Of a DNA stretch of 64,000 nucleotides, positions 1 through 8,671 are shown one piece after another. How positions within the stretch are numbered: the first letter of the stretch is position 1; each line of letters starts with the position of its first letter. Origin of the DNA: Parvimonas sp. oral taxon 393 str. F0440. GTDB lineage: Bacteria > Bacillota > Clostridia > Tissierellales > Peptoniphilaceae. The stretch spans positions 620,001 through 684,000 of the forward strand of contig AFUS01000004.1 in the NCBI GenBank assembly GCA_000223315.2. The letters run 5' to 3'. A program made the position numbers and the translations under genes. Under the pieces are notes generated by a model that was given only the letters and a program-made list of their open reading frames with translations, ran no database searches and had not been told where the DNA came from.

Positions 1-1177
1 CAGATGATAAATTATATATAAATAAAGAAATAATTTATTTTGAAAAAACAAAAACAACGAATCCTAAATTTAAATTTAGACAAGTAAATTTTAAAAATTA
101 TTTATTATATAATGGAGTCGTAACTGATAAGATTAACATTGATTCTGAGGACGTAATCGTAGTTTCAATAAGAGATGAAAGAAATTTTTATAAAGAATTT
201 ATAATTATTAACAAAAATAAAATTGCTACAATTCATAATAAAAAATACTATATGTATGAAAAAATTTCAGATGATGTTGATAAAAATAATATCGGTGAAC
301 TAAATTCTAATGACAATTCACAAAATTCAAAAAAAGATATTAGTTTTCTAATAGGAGTAAAAAGTGTAGGAACAAAAGATGTTGATTATGAAACTTTTCT
401 ATTTAGAAAAAACGGAGATGAAAAACCAACATTTAACAAGATAGAGGGACTTTTTATAAACAATAAGAATAAATTTTTTCTTGTAAATTCAACAAATGAT
501 GGGATTTATGTCAGTAATGACTATATAAATAATTCTAATAGAATTGAGTTAGCTATAAAAAATGCAACAATCAATTTTTTGAGTAAAAATTATATTAGTC
601 TTGAATCATATAATTCGGAGACAAATAAAAAAATTATTCAATATATAAAATTGATGGACTATCAGATGAAAAGCAAATATCGATTAAAGATATTGCTGGA
701 GATAGAGGAGAAAAAGCGTATTTTAATAATATAAGAAAACTTGGATATTCAAGTGATAACATTAATTTGTATGATATGAAAAATTTTGGCGTTAAAAGAA
801 GTAATTTTAACTGGATTTTTAAAGGAATATTGAGTAATTATTCACATGATAATTTTGTGTCGAGTGAAATTGATTTAGACTTAATTCCAAATGTTGACAT
901 CTTTTCTAATAAATCTAGCAAAATTTCTAAATTGAAAGTTAAAGAAAAAGTTCAAAATGTATTAGATTATTTTGTTTCTCCAGATGAGAATCTAATAGTA
1001 ATTTTAACAGCAGATGATATTTCTATGTATGAAATAAAAAATCAGGATATAGGAACATTACCAATTTTTACAGTTAGTTTAAAAAATAGAAGAGAAGTAG
1101 TTACTTTTCAATGGACTAATTCAATTAGTAGTGAATTGACATATACAGAGTTTTTGAAGATTAAACAAATAAATTAG
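1..1177 (+). CDS. Unrecognised protein, 5' end off the window, one frameshift
   Basis: The reading frame is open from base 3, so the gene starts upstream of the window and the ATG at 252 is internal. The frame ends at 734, but from about 650 the -1 frame reads on smoothly (IDGLSDEKQISIKDIAGDRG) to a stop at 1177. Adding one A to the A7 run at 627-633 joins the two parts. The visible product is about 390 residues and contains no transmembrane segment. Stretches such as the one ending at residue ~350 (DENLIVILTADDISMYEIKN) alternate polar and hydrophobic residues as in beta-propeller blades, but this is weak. A terminator follows at once. I do not recognise the family. Confidence 0.6.
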
Positions 1178-1183
1178 CGTAAC

Positions 1184-1217
1184 AAAAAATCTCTATGAAA
1201 ACCATAGAGATTTTTTA
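1184..1217. terminator. Bidirectional rho-independent terminator
   Basis: The stem AATCTCTATG / CATAGAGATT (1189-1212) has an A-run on its left and a T-run on its right. It can therefore end both the partial gene on the plus strand and the LysR gene arriving on the minus strand. Confidence 0.85.
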
Positions 1218-1230
1218 TTATCAAATATAT

Positions 1231-2163
1231 TTATATTAAATTAATATCTAATTCTTTTTTTAATTCATTAATTTCATCCATCATAAAATCTTTAAATATT
1301 TTATTTATATTTGAAAATTGTAAATTTTTATTATAAACAAAATAAAATTTTCTATTTAGATAAAGATTTTTTATGTTTAGTATTTTTACTTTATCTTTAA
1401 AAGGAGATATATTTAACATTCTTTGGGAGATAAAGCCACTTCCTACTCCTTTTGTAATAAGTTCTAAAATAGTATTAGTATCATGTATAGTTGCAACACT
1501 GTTAGAAATGACATTCAATGAGTTATTTCTTTTTAACTCATCTTCAACTATTTGTCTAGTACCTGAGCCAATTTCTCTAAGTAAAATTTTATCATTACTT
1601 AAATCTTCAATATTAATAACCGAATAGTTTTTTAAGTCGGGATATGCATCTTTATTAACAACATATACAATGTGATCATCCATAATTTGAGTATAAATCA
1701 ATTTAGGATTAGATATTTTTAGTCCTACAATACCAAAATCTGTTTCTCCAACTAGAATACTATCAATAACGGTTCTAGAATCATCATTACTAATATTAAA
1801 AGAAATATCAGGAAATAAATTTGAGAATTTTTCAATTAAATTTGGTAATATGATTTTTCTAGGAACGGAAGAAACACAAATATTTAAAGTTCCTTTTAAA
1901 TTTTGAGAATATATGTCTAAATCTCTTATAATTTCATCATAAGAAGCCAAAATATTTAAAGCATGTTTGTATACAATACTTCCTGCTTGAGTTAAAGTAA
2001 CACTTCTTCTTGTTCTGACAAAAAGAGAAGTGTTAAGTTCAGATTCAAGAGCTTGTATATGATTTGTAACAGATGGCTGAGTTATATATAACACATCAGC
2101 AGTTTTCGTAAAAGATTTTGTTTTTACAATAGTTATAAATGTTTCTAATTGTTTAAAGTCCAT
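1231..2163 (-). CDS. LysR-family transcriptional regulator
   Basis: Residues 1-60 form the LysR winged helix-turn-helix (DFKQLETFITIVKTKSFTKT, then QPSVTNHIQALE). The rest is a periplasmic-binding-like effector domain, giving 310 residues, the usual length. I chose the ATG at 2163 because GGAGG lies 6 bases before it; the ATG at 2175 lies upstream of that site. The gene is divergent from glyA across a 220-base gap, the classic layout for a LysR regulator and its target. Control of glyA or one-carbon and glycine metabolism is therefore a reasonable guess. The effector is not readable from sequence. The N-terminal pattern resembles the CysL/CbbR branch, but I would not assign it. Confidence 0.9.
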   Translation of the reverse strand: MDFKQLETFITIVKTKSFTKTADVLYITQPSVTNHIQALESELNTSLFVRTRRSVTLTQAGSIVYKHALNILASYDEIIRDLDIYSQNLKGTLNICVSSVPRKIILPNLIEKFSNLFPDISFNISNDDSRTVIDSILVGETDFGIVGLKISNPKLIYTQIMDDHIVYVVNKDAYPDLKNYSVINIEDLSNDKILLREIGSGTRQIVEDELKRNNSLNVISNSVATIHDTNTILELITKGVGSGFISQRMLNISPFKDKVKILNIKNLYLNRKFYFVYNKNLQFSNINKIFKDFMMDEINELKKELDINLI

Positions 2164-2331
2164 AAAATCCTCCAAATATGTATAAATCTAACTATAAAAT
2201 GTATATTTTATATATTTTTTATATTATAACATTTTTTTAACAAAAAGTAAATATAAATAAAATATTATAAATTTAAAATGATTTAAACGAGAAGAATTTT
2301 TTTAACAATTATGCCTATATTAGAAAACATA

Positions 2332-2360
2332 TTGACTAAATATTTAAAATATGATAATAT
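2332..2360 (+). promoter_or_regulatory. Promoter of glyA
   Basis: TTGACT at 2332-2337 and TAATAT at 2355-2360 are separated by 17 bases, just upstream of the glyA ribosome binding site (AGGGGGT). Confidence 0.65.
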
Positions 2361-2383
2361 ATTTGTGATAGGGGGTATTAGAA

Positions 2384-3622
2384 ATGTTTTCAAATGATAA
2401 TATAAGAAAAGTTGATCCAGCTATAGCTGAAGTGATTGACAAAGAATTAGAAAGACAAAATAGTCATATTGAATTGATAGCTTCTGAAAACTGGGTAAAT
2501 GATGCCGTTTTAGAAGCAGCTGGCAGTATATTAACTAACAAGTATGCTGAAGGATATCCTGGAAAGAGATATTATGGTGGCTGTGAAGTAGTAGATGAAG
2601 CAGAAAAATTAGCTATTGAAAGAGTTAAAGAACTTTATGGTTGTGAGTATGCAAACGTTCAACCTCATTCAGGTTCACAAGCTAACTTCGCTGTATTTTT
2701 TGCAGTTTTAAAACCTGGTGATACTTATATGGGTATGAACTTAAATCATGGTGGCCATTTAACACATGGAAATCCTATTAATTTCTCAGGTAATATTTAT
2801 AATCCAGTACCTTATGAAGTTGATGAAAATGGATTTATCGATTATGATGAAGTTTTAAGAATTGCTAAAGAATGTAAGCCTAAAATGATAATTGCAGGTG
2901 CTTCTGCCTATGCAAGAAAAATAGATTTTAAGAAATTTAGAGAAATTTGTGATGAAGTAGGAGCAGTATTAATGGTTGATATGGCTCATATTGCCGGTTT
3001 AGTTGCTGCAGGATTACATGAATCTCCAATTCCTTATGCTGATGTAGTTACTTCTACAACTCATAAGACATTAAGAGGACCAAGGGGTGGTCTTATTTTA
3101 GCAAGTGCTGCTGCAAATGAAAAGTTTAATTTCAATAGAGCTGTATTTCCGGGATCACAAGGTGGACCATTATTACACATAATTGCTGCTAAAGCTATTG
3201 CTTTCAAACAAGCTTTAGAACCTGATTTTAAAAAATATCAAGAACAAGTTTTGAAAAATGCTCAAGCATTAGCAAAAGGATTGATGGACAGAGGAATTAA
3301 ACTTGTATCTAATGGTACAGATAACCACTTAATGTTAGTTGATTTAAGAGATTGTGATATGAGTGGTAAGGAAGTTGAAAAAGCATTGGATTCAGTTCAT
3401 ATTACTTGTAATAAAAATACAATTCCAAATGATCCTAGATCACCATTTGTTACAAGTGGTATAAGACTTGGAACTCCTGCTATCACTACTAGAGGATTTA
3501 AAGAAGAAGAAATGGATTTAGTAGCTGAAGCAATTGCAGAAGTTATAAAGAATGGAGAAGAAGGAAAAGCGAAGGCATTAAGAATAGTTGAAGATTTAAC
3601 TAAGAAGATACCTTTAAAATAG
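2384..3622 (+). CDS. glyA: Serine hydroxymethyltransferase
   Basis: GlyA is the cytosolic PLP enzyme that converts serine and tetrahydrofolate to glycine and 5,10-methylene-THF, and the reverse. At 412 residues it is full length. Lys228 in [16 protein letters not shown] is the PLP Schiff-base lysine. The N-terminal IELIASENW and [12 protein letters not shown] motifs are typical. The start follows AGGGGGTATTAGAA. The gene is monocistronic, with its own promoter and a terminator after it. In this genome glycine is also the substrate of the glycine reductase encoded at 34-40 kb. GlyA therefore probably links serine catabolism to that energy pathway and supplies one-carbon units to PurN and PurH. 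Confidence 0.97.
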   Translation: MFSNDNIRKVDPAIAEVIDKELERQNSHIELIASENWVNDAVLEAAGSILTNKYAEGYPGKRYYGGCEVVDEAEKLAIERVKELYGCEYANVQPHSGSQANFAVFFAVLKPGDTYMGMNLNHGGHLTHGNPINFSGNIYNPVPYEVDENGFIDYDEVLRIAKECKPKMIIAGASAYARKIDFKKFREICDEVGAVLMVDMAHIAGLVAAGLHESPIPYADVVTSTTHKTLRGPRGGLILASAAANEKFNFNRAVFPGSQGGPLLHIIAAKAIAFKQALEPDFKKYQEQVLKNAQALAKGLMDRGIKLVSNGTDNHLMLVDLRDCDMSGKEVEKALDSVHITCNKNTIPNDPRSPFVTSGIRLGTPAITTRGFKEEEMDLVAEAIAEVIKNGEEGKAKALRIVEDLTKKIPLK

Positions 3623-3633
3623 TTATTTAAATT

Positions 3634-3670
3634 TAAAAAAACGTCAAGTAAAATATGCTGACGTTTTTTT
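3634..3670. terminator. Bidirectional terminator between glyA and the phosphodiesterase gene
   Basis: ACGTCA (3641-3646) pairs with TGACGT (3659-3664), with A7 before and T7 after. It serves the convergent genes on both sides. Confidence 0.85.
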
Positions 3671-5427
3671 ATGGAACTAAAGAAAATATTTTATTAATTA
3701 TTATTTGCTCAAAATTAAAATTATTTTTTTCTAATTCCAAAATTTCTTTAGAAAGAGAAACTTCATCAGTTATTATTCCATCTGCACCACTCGTGAATGC
3801 TTTTACAATTTCATCATTAGTATTTGTAGTCCATATATAAACTCTCTTACCATTTTTTTGTATTTTTCTTATCATTTCATTTGTAACAATTTCTTTTTCA
3901 ATACAGAAAAAATCAACAAATTTTGCATTGTAAAAATTACCATAACTAAAAGCTAATATTAGTCCTGTTGAAATACTAGGCTCTATATCTTTAATTTCTT
4001 GTAAGGCTTTTGGAGATAAGGAAGAAACAATTACATCATATGGTTTATCCTTAATTAATTTTGCTACTTCTTGAGCTAATATTTTCTCGTTGTTTTTAAA
4101 TGGTTTTAATTCTATATTTAATTTTATTTTTCCTGAAGTTTTTTCAAGCACAGTTTTTAAATCGATAAAATTATATTCTTTAGAATTTTTTTCATCAATT
4201 ATTTTGTAATTTTTTAATTCTTCAAAATTTAAATTTTCAATATTAACTTTTTTTCCTGTAAGTCTTTTTAAATTATGATCATGTGATAAAACAACTACAT
4301 TGTCTTTCGTCAATACTACGTCTATTTCAGCAAATTCAGCTCCATTATGAATAGCTTCATTTATAGATTCTAATGTGTTTTCAGCAGAATTTTTTGTGCT
4401 TCCTCTGTGGGCCATAATATCCGGCTTTAGATTCCTGAAAGTATGGTAGAATTTTATTTCTTCATTTGAATTTCTATATTTACTAAAAATTCCGGCAAAA
4501 ATTAAAAATACCATTACAAGTGCCACTTTTAATTTAATTTTGTTTGTAGGATAAATATTTTTAGATAATTCTATATTACTAGAAGAATTAAAATAAAATT
4601 TTGATAAATCGTAAAAAGTAATAAAATTTGATAATACATTTGTAAAACTTTTAAAAATGTTGCAATACATAAATAAGCAATTATTCCGGCATTACTTAAT
4701 GTTTTATTATTTGTATGCATATAAAATATTAGTATTATTGAAATTAAACATATAAATTTTATAATTTGAATTAGTAAATTCTTTATTCCTAATATAATTA
4801 ATACTTTTATACTTTTAAAAATATTCTTTCTAATCCTACTAAAACTTATCTTTATACTTTCAAAAAAATTTTTATCTTCTAAAAAAATATATGGTAAATA
4901 AATAATAAAAGTATTGAAAAAACAATTGCTAATAGTATTACTATAATAAAAAATATTATTCCTGCAGTTGAATTTAAAATATAATCTGTAACAAAATTAG
5001 GAAGTTTTATTCCTTTGTGAATTGAAGTTGATACAGGTATGTTTATGGACACCAATATTAGAATCAAATAATTTTGTATATAACTTATTTTTGATTTTAT
5101 TTGTTTATATGAATTATTAAAAATTTCTAAAATTGAAACTTCATTATCTAGTCTTATTTGATTTGCAGTAAATATAAAACTACTTACTTCAAATAATTTA
5201 ACTATAGAAAATGAAAAAATAATTATTAAAACAGACCATATTTTTGCCGGAGATTTTGCGAAAATACTAGGACTTTCTATATAGAAAAAGCCAAATTTAG
5301 TTAATTTTAAAATATATGAAAAAAATTCTTTTGCAAAAGGTAATAAAATAACAATAAAAGCAAGTTGATATAATAAGTCAAAAACTAATAAATTTCTAAA
5401 ACTTTTCTTTTTTAACAGTTTAAACAT
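3669..5427 (-). CDS. Membrane-anchored glycerophosphodiester phosphodiesterase, two frameshifts
   Basis: The C-terminal part (3669 to about 4440) is a GDPD catalytic domain with the motifs MAHRGS, AEIDVVLTKDNVVVLSHDHNL and NIELKP. It hydrolyses glycerophosphodiesters to glycerol-3-phosphate and an alcohol. The N-terminal part (4880-5427) is the multi-pass membrane domain found on such enzymes in Firmicutes, with the LPNFVTDYIL region. The frame breaks at a T7 run (4881-4887, minus strand) and again near 4645-4655. One added base at each restores a single protein of 586 residues, normal for the two-domain family. The start follows AAAGGAGA. If the breaks are real this is a pseudogene, but the intervening stretch keeps coding character. 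Confidence 0.8.
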
Positions 5428-5538
5428 ATTATCTCCTTTCTAAAAAATATATAGATAATAATACCATAAATAGAGATAATTATAAAGTAAATAATGTTTT
5501 AAGAATTTATTTATGGTATAATTGATTTGGAGGATGCT

Positions 5539-6057
5539 ATGAGAATTAATTTAAAAAAAGAATTAGAAGGTGATATTTTAGATATTGGTGGTGGAGGAGA
5601 AGGAATAATAGGACGTCTATATACCAATCAGGTTATTTCAATAGACAATAGAAAAGAAGAGCTTGATGAAGCTCCTGATTTTTGTAATAAAATTTTGATG
5701 GATGCTACCAATTTAAATTTTAAAGAAAATTCATTTGATGTTGTAACATTTTTTTATTCATTGATGTATATGAATGAAGAAACTAAGAAAAAAGCTATAT
5801 TTGAATCCTTCCGTGTATTAAAAACAGGTGGTATTTTATGTATATGGGATACAGAGATAGAAAATATTTATCCTAAACCATTTTTAGTTGAATTGGATAT
5901 TCGTTTTGAAAATAATGAAGTTCATACAACTTATGGAGTAATAAGAAATGAAATACAAACGATTGATATGATAAAAAATCATGCAAAAGAATGTGGATTT
6001 AAACTAATTTTATCTGAATTTGAAGAAAGTATATTTTATTTAAAGTATTATAAATAA
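5539..6057 (+). CDS. Class I SAM-dependent methyltransferase
   Basis: Motif I is DILDIGGGGEG (residues ~14-24). It is followed by an acidic strand end (VISIDNRKEEL), an MDATNL motif near residue 60 and the post-motif VLKTGGILCIWD. These mark a small Rossmann methyltransferase of 172 residues. The ATG at 5539 has TGGAGG six bases upstream; the earlier in-frame TTG overlaps that site. An extended -10 (TGGTATAAT, ending at 5522) lies only a few bases before the ribosome binding site, implying a very short leader. The substrate is unknown. The gene stands alone before the purine leader. Confidence 0.85.
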   Translation: MRINLKKELEGDILDIGGGGEGIIGRLYTNQVISIDNRKEELDEAPDFCNKILMDATNLNFKENSFDVVTFFYSLMYMNEETKKKAIFESFRVLKTGGILCIWDTEIENIYPKPFLVELDIRFENNEVHTTYGVIRNEIQTIDMIKNHAKECGFKLILSEFEESIFYLKYYK

Positions 6058-6104
6058 TAAATTATGTAGAACAATTTATGATAAAATTATTTTTAAAAAT
6101 CATA

Positions 6105-6133
6105 TTGACAAAATACAATTTTCTTGCTATCAT
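6105..6133 (+). promoter_or_regulatory. Promoter of the purine operon
   Basis: TTGACA at 6105-6110, a 17-base spacer and TATCAT at 6128-6133, with the TG of an extended -10 just before it. Transcription would start near 6140, giving a leader of about 200 bases before purC. Confidence 0.75.
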
Positions 6134-6185
6134 TTAGTTGTAAGTTAATTATGATAACTTAAATGAAATAAAATTAATGAGAGAA

Positions 6186-6275
6186 AGAGTATCTAGGGTT
6201 CCGAATCTATTTGCTGGTCCGAGCGATACGAATACTTTTTAAGTATTACACCTAAGGGAGAAAAGCCCAGGAGGT
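6186..6275 (+). ncRNA. ykkC-family riboswitch, probably the PRPP-sensing subtype
   Basis: The segment contains the hallmark ykkC strings CTAGGGTTCCG (6193-6203), CTGGTCCGAGCGATAC (6214-6229), ACACC-AAGGG and GGGAGAAAAGCCCAGGAGG (6256-6274). It has a helical arm between them (AATACTTTTTAAGTATT). The ykkC superfamily splits into guanidine, ppGpp and PRPP sensors. The PRPP subtype is known for controlling de novo purine genes in Firmicutes. Position before purC makes PRPP the natural ligand here, but subtype is inferred from the neighbour and not from the ligand pocket bases. Confidence 0.88.
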
Positions 6276-6315
6276 AGGTTTCGCTTGAAGCCTACTTGCT
6301 GGGCTTATTTATTTC
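6263..6315 (+). terminator. Riboswitch expression platform terminator
   Basis: AAGCCCAG (6263-6270) pairs with CTGGGCTT (6299-6306). An inner stem pairs GTAGGTTT (6274-6281) with AAGCCTAC (6288-6295). A U-rich tail follows. The first arm is also the conserved GCCC element of the aptamer, so ligand binding and terminator formation would exclude each other. Confidence 0.8.
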
Positions 6316-6341
6316 TTATGTTTAATTTTAGGAGGTATTTT

Positions 6342-7055
6342 ATGGAAAAAATTTACACTGGAAAGACAAAAGATATTTACAAGAGCGAAGATGGAAATTA
6401 CGTTTTAAAGTTTAAGGATGATGTTACAGGAGAAAATGGAGTATTTGATCCTGGTGCTAACACTGTTGGTTTATCAATTGAAGGTGTAGGACATGAAGGT
6501 TTAAAGATTACTAAATATTTCTTCGAAATTTTAAAGGAAAAGGGAATTAGAACTCATTATATAGATTGTGATTTAAAAGAGAATACTATGACCGTAAAAC
6601 CTTGCAAAGTTTTTGGTAAAGGTATAGAGGTAATTTGTAGATTTAAAGCTGCAGGAAGTTTTATAAGAAGATATGGTTTATATGCAAAACCTAATGATGA
6701 TTTAGATACTTATGTTGAAATTACATTAAAAGATGATGAAAGATGTGATCCTTTAATTACTAAGGATGCACTTATTATGTTAAATATATTAACTGAAAAG
6801 GAATATGAAGACTTAGTAGCACTTACTAAAGAAATTTGTACTATTATTAGAGATGTTTTAAAAGAAAAGGGACTTACTTTATACGATATTAAGTTGGAAT
6901 TTGGTAAAGTTGATGGAGAAGTTGTATTAATTGACGAAATATCTGGTGGCAATATGAGAGTCTATAATGGAGATAAAATTGTTGCACCAACTGATTTATA
7001 TTCTTTTTGCTTAAATAATCATAGCCGGAGAATATTCCGGCTTTTTATATTGTGA
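6342..7055 (+). CDS. purC: Phosphoribosylaminoimidazole-succinocarboxamide synthase (SAICAR synthase)
   Basis: PurC joins aspartate to CAIR using ATP. It shows the N-terminal GKTKDIY motif, the central VICRFKAAGSFIRRYG and the C-terminal DIKLEFGKVDGEVVLIDEISGGNMR. It belongs to a divergent anaerobe-type PurC. The ATG at 6342 follows GGAGG; an upstream in-frame ATG lies inside the riboswitch and is not used. The raw frame runs to 7055 through the hairpin of a terminator. Adding one T to the T5 run at 7004-7008 ends the protein at 7018 (PTDLYSFLLK, 225 residues), just before that terminator, so the last ~20 residues are probably artefactual. Confidence 0.93.
   Translation: MEKIYTGKTKDIYKSEDGNYVLKFKDDVTGENGVFDPGANTVGLSIEGVGHEGLKITKYFFEILKEKGIRTHYIDCDLKENTMTVKPCKVFGKGIEVICRFKAAGSFIRRYGLYAKPNDDLDTYVEITLKDDERCDPLITKDALIMLNILTEKEYEDLVALTKEICTIIRDVLKEKGLTLYDIKLEFGKVDGEVVLIDEISGGNMRVYNGDKIVAPTDLYSFCLNNHSRRIFRLFIL
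7022..7049 (+). terminator. Terminator-like hairpin after purC
   Basis: AGCCGGA (7022-7028) pairs with TCCGGCT (7035-7041) and is followed by T5A. It sits between purC and purE and would attenuate read-through to the rest of the purine genes. It overlaps the raw purC frame only because of the suspected one-base error at 7004-7008. Confidence 0.75.
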
Positions 7056-7134
7056 AACTACAAGGCTTTTAGATGCCAACCAGGTGATAAGAATTGAGAA
7101 AGGGATTAATATTTAAAATAATTTGGAGGTAATT

Positions 7135-7614
7135 ATGAAAGTGGCAGTTATTATGGGCAGTATTTCTGATAAAGATATTGCTAAAAAAACTTGTGATATT
7201 TTAAAAAAATTTGGGATAGAATATGATGCAAGAGTTATCTCTGCTCATCGTTCTTTAGAATTTGCAATAGATTTTGTTAATAAAATGGAAGAAAATAAGA
7301 TTGAATTAATTATAGCATTTGCAGGTAAAGCAGCTCATCTAGCAGGTGTTTTAGCTGGAATTTCAACGGCACCTGTTATAGGTGTTCCAGTTAAAGCTTC
7401 AACACTTGATGGATTAGATGCTCTACTTTCAACTGTTCAAATGCCTAAAGGAGTGCCTGTTGCAACTGTAGCAATAGATGGAGCTGAAAACGCCGGTATT
7501 TTAGCAACACAAATTTTATCATTAAAATATGATGAGTTAAAAGTTAAACTTAAAGAATATAAGCTTGAGATGAAAGAACAAGTAAAAAAAATGGATAATG
7601 ATTTAGATATATAA
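7135..7614 (+). CDS. purE: 5-(carboxyamino)imidazole ribonucleotide mutase / AIR carboxylase
   Basis: PurE (159 residues) carries the GSISDKD loop, the SAHRS motif and the AGKAAHLAGVLAG and LLSTVQMPKGVPVAT segments. The ATG at 7135 follows GGAGGTAATT. In most bacteria PurE isomerises N5-CAIR made by PurK. No purK lies in this otherwise contiguous cluster. This enzyme may therefore carboxylate AIR directly in a CO2-rich anaerobic habitat, or purK may be elsewhere. The sequence is class I-like in the AHRS and AHLAG regions, so I do not claim class II. Confidence 0.95.
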   Translation: MKVAVIMGSISDKDIAKKTCDILKKFGIEYDARVISAHRSLEFAIDFVNKMEENKIELIIAFAGKAAHLAGVLAGISTAPVIGVPVKASTLDGLDALLSTVQMPKGVPVATVAIDGAENAGILATQILSLKYDELKVKLKEYKLEMKEQVKKMDNDLDI

Positions 7615-7629
7615 ATGGAGGATATTTTA

Positions 7630-8654
7630 ATGGCATTAACATATAAATCTGCAGGAGTAAATAAACATGAAGGATATAATGAAGTAAATTTAATAAAAAA
7701 ATTTATTAAAAACACATATACAAAAGGTGTTCTTTCTGATTTAGGCGGTTTTTCAGGACTTTTTGAACTTGGAAAAGATTTTAAAAATCCTGTTTTGGTT
7801 TCCGGAACTGATGGGGTTGGAACGAAAGTAAAATTGGCTCAAATGATGGATGTTCATAATACAGTTGGAATAGATTGTGTTGCAATGTGTGTTAATGATA
7901 TTTTATGTCAAGGTGCTAAACCTTTATTCTTCTTAGATTATATTGCTACCGGAAAACTTGTTGCAGAAAAAATGGCAAGTATTGTTGAAGGTGTTGCAGA
8001 AGGATGTATTCAATCAGGAAGTGCTTTAATTGGCGGAGAAACTGCTGAGATGCCAGGAATATATAAAGAAGAAGATTATGATATTGCAGGTTTCTGTGTA
8101 GGTGTTGTCGAAAAAGATAAAATAATTGATGGTAAGAAAAATGTAAAAAAGGAAATGTTATTTTAGCATTACCATCTTCAGGGGTTCATAGTAACGGTTT
8201 TTCTTTAGTCAGAAAGATAATTTTTGATTATAAAAACTTTTCATTAAACGATATGATAGAAACAGGAAAAACTTTAGGGGAAGAACTTTTGACTCCAACT
8301 AAAATTTATGCGAAATCAATAGTTAATTTGTTAGAAAAATTTAAGGTAAATGGTCTTTGTCATATAACAGGTGGAGGAATTTATGAAAATGTACCAAGAG
8401 TTTTAGGTGATGATGTTGATGCCAAAATTATTGAAAAAAATATTCCGCAAAAAGAAATTTTTTCACTTCTTCAAAAATGGGGAGAGATTTCAAAAGAAGA
8501 AATGTATGGCACTTTTAATATGGGAATAGGAATGTTAATTTTTGTAGAAAGAGAAGATGTTGAAGGAATAAAAGGCTTATTTAAAGAAATGAATGAGGAA
8601 ATTTACGAAGTTGGAGAAGTTGTAGAAGGAAATTCTAAAGTAATTTTATGTTAG
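7630..8654 (+). CDS. purM: Phosphoribosylformylglycinamidine cyclo-ligase (AIR synthetase), one frameshift
   Basis: PurM closes the imidazole ring, making AIR from FGAM and ATP. The first part has [25 protein letters not shown] and GGETAEMPG. The second has [29 protein letters not shown] and FNMGIGM. The frame breaks at the A6 run 8145-8150. One extra A gives [15 protein letters not shown] and a continuous protein of 341 residues, the family length. The ATG at 7630 follows GGAGG and purE stops 15 bases upstream. The gene lies in the expected order for the pathway. Confidence 0.92.
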
Positions 8655-8671
8655 TAAATTTTGGAGGAATT

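Noticed and set aside
627-633. Phase variation by the A7 run in the first gene
   Set aside because: Similar run breaks occur in ssb, valS and purL, which cannot be phase-variable, so a common technical cause is more likely.
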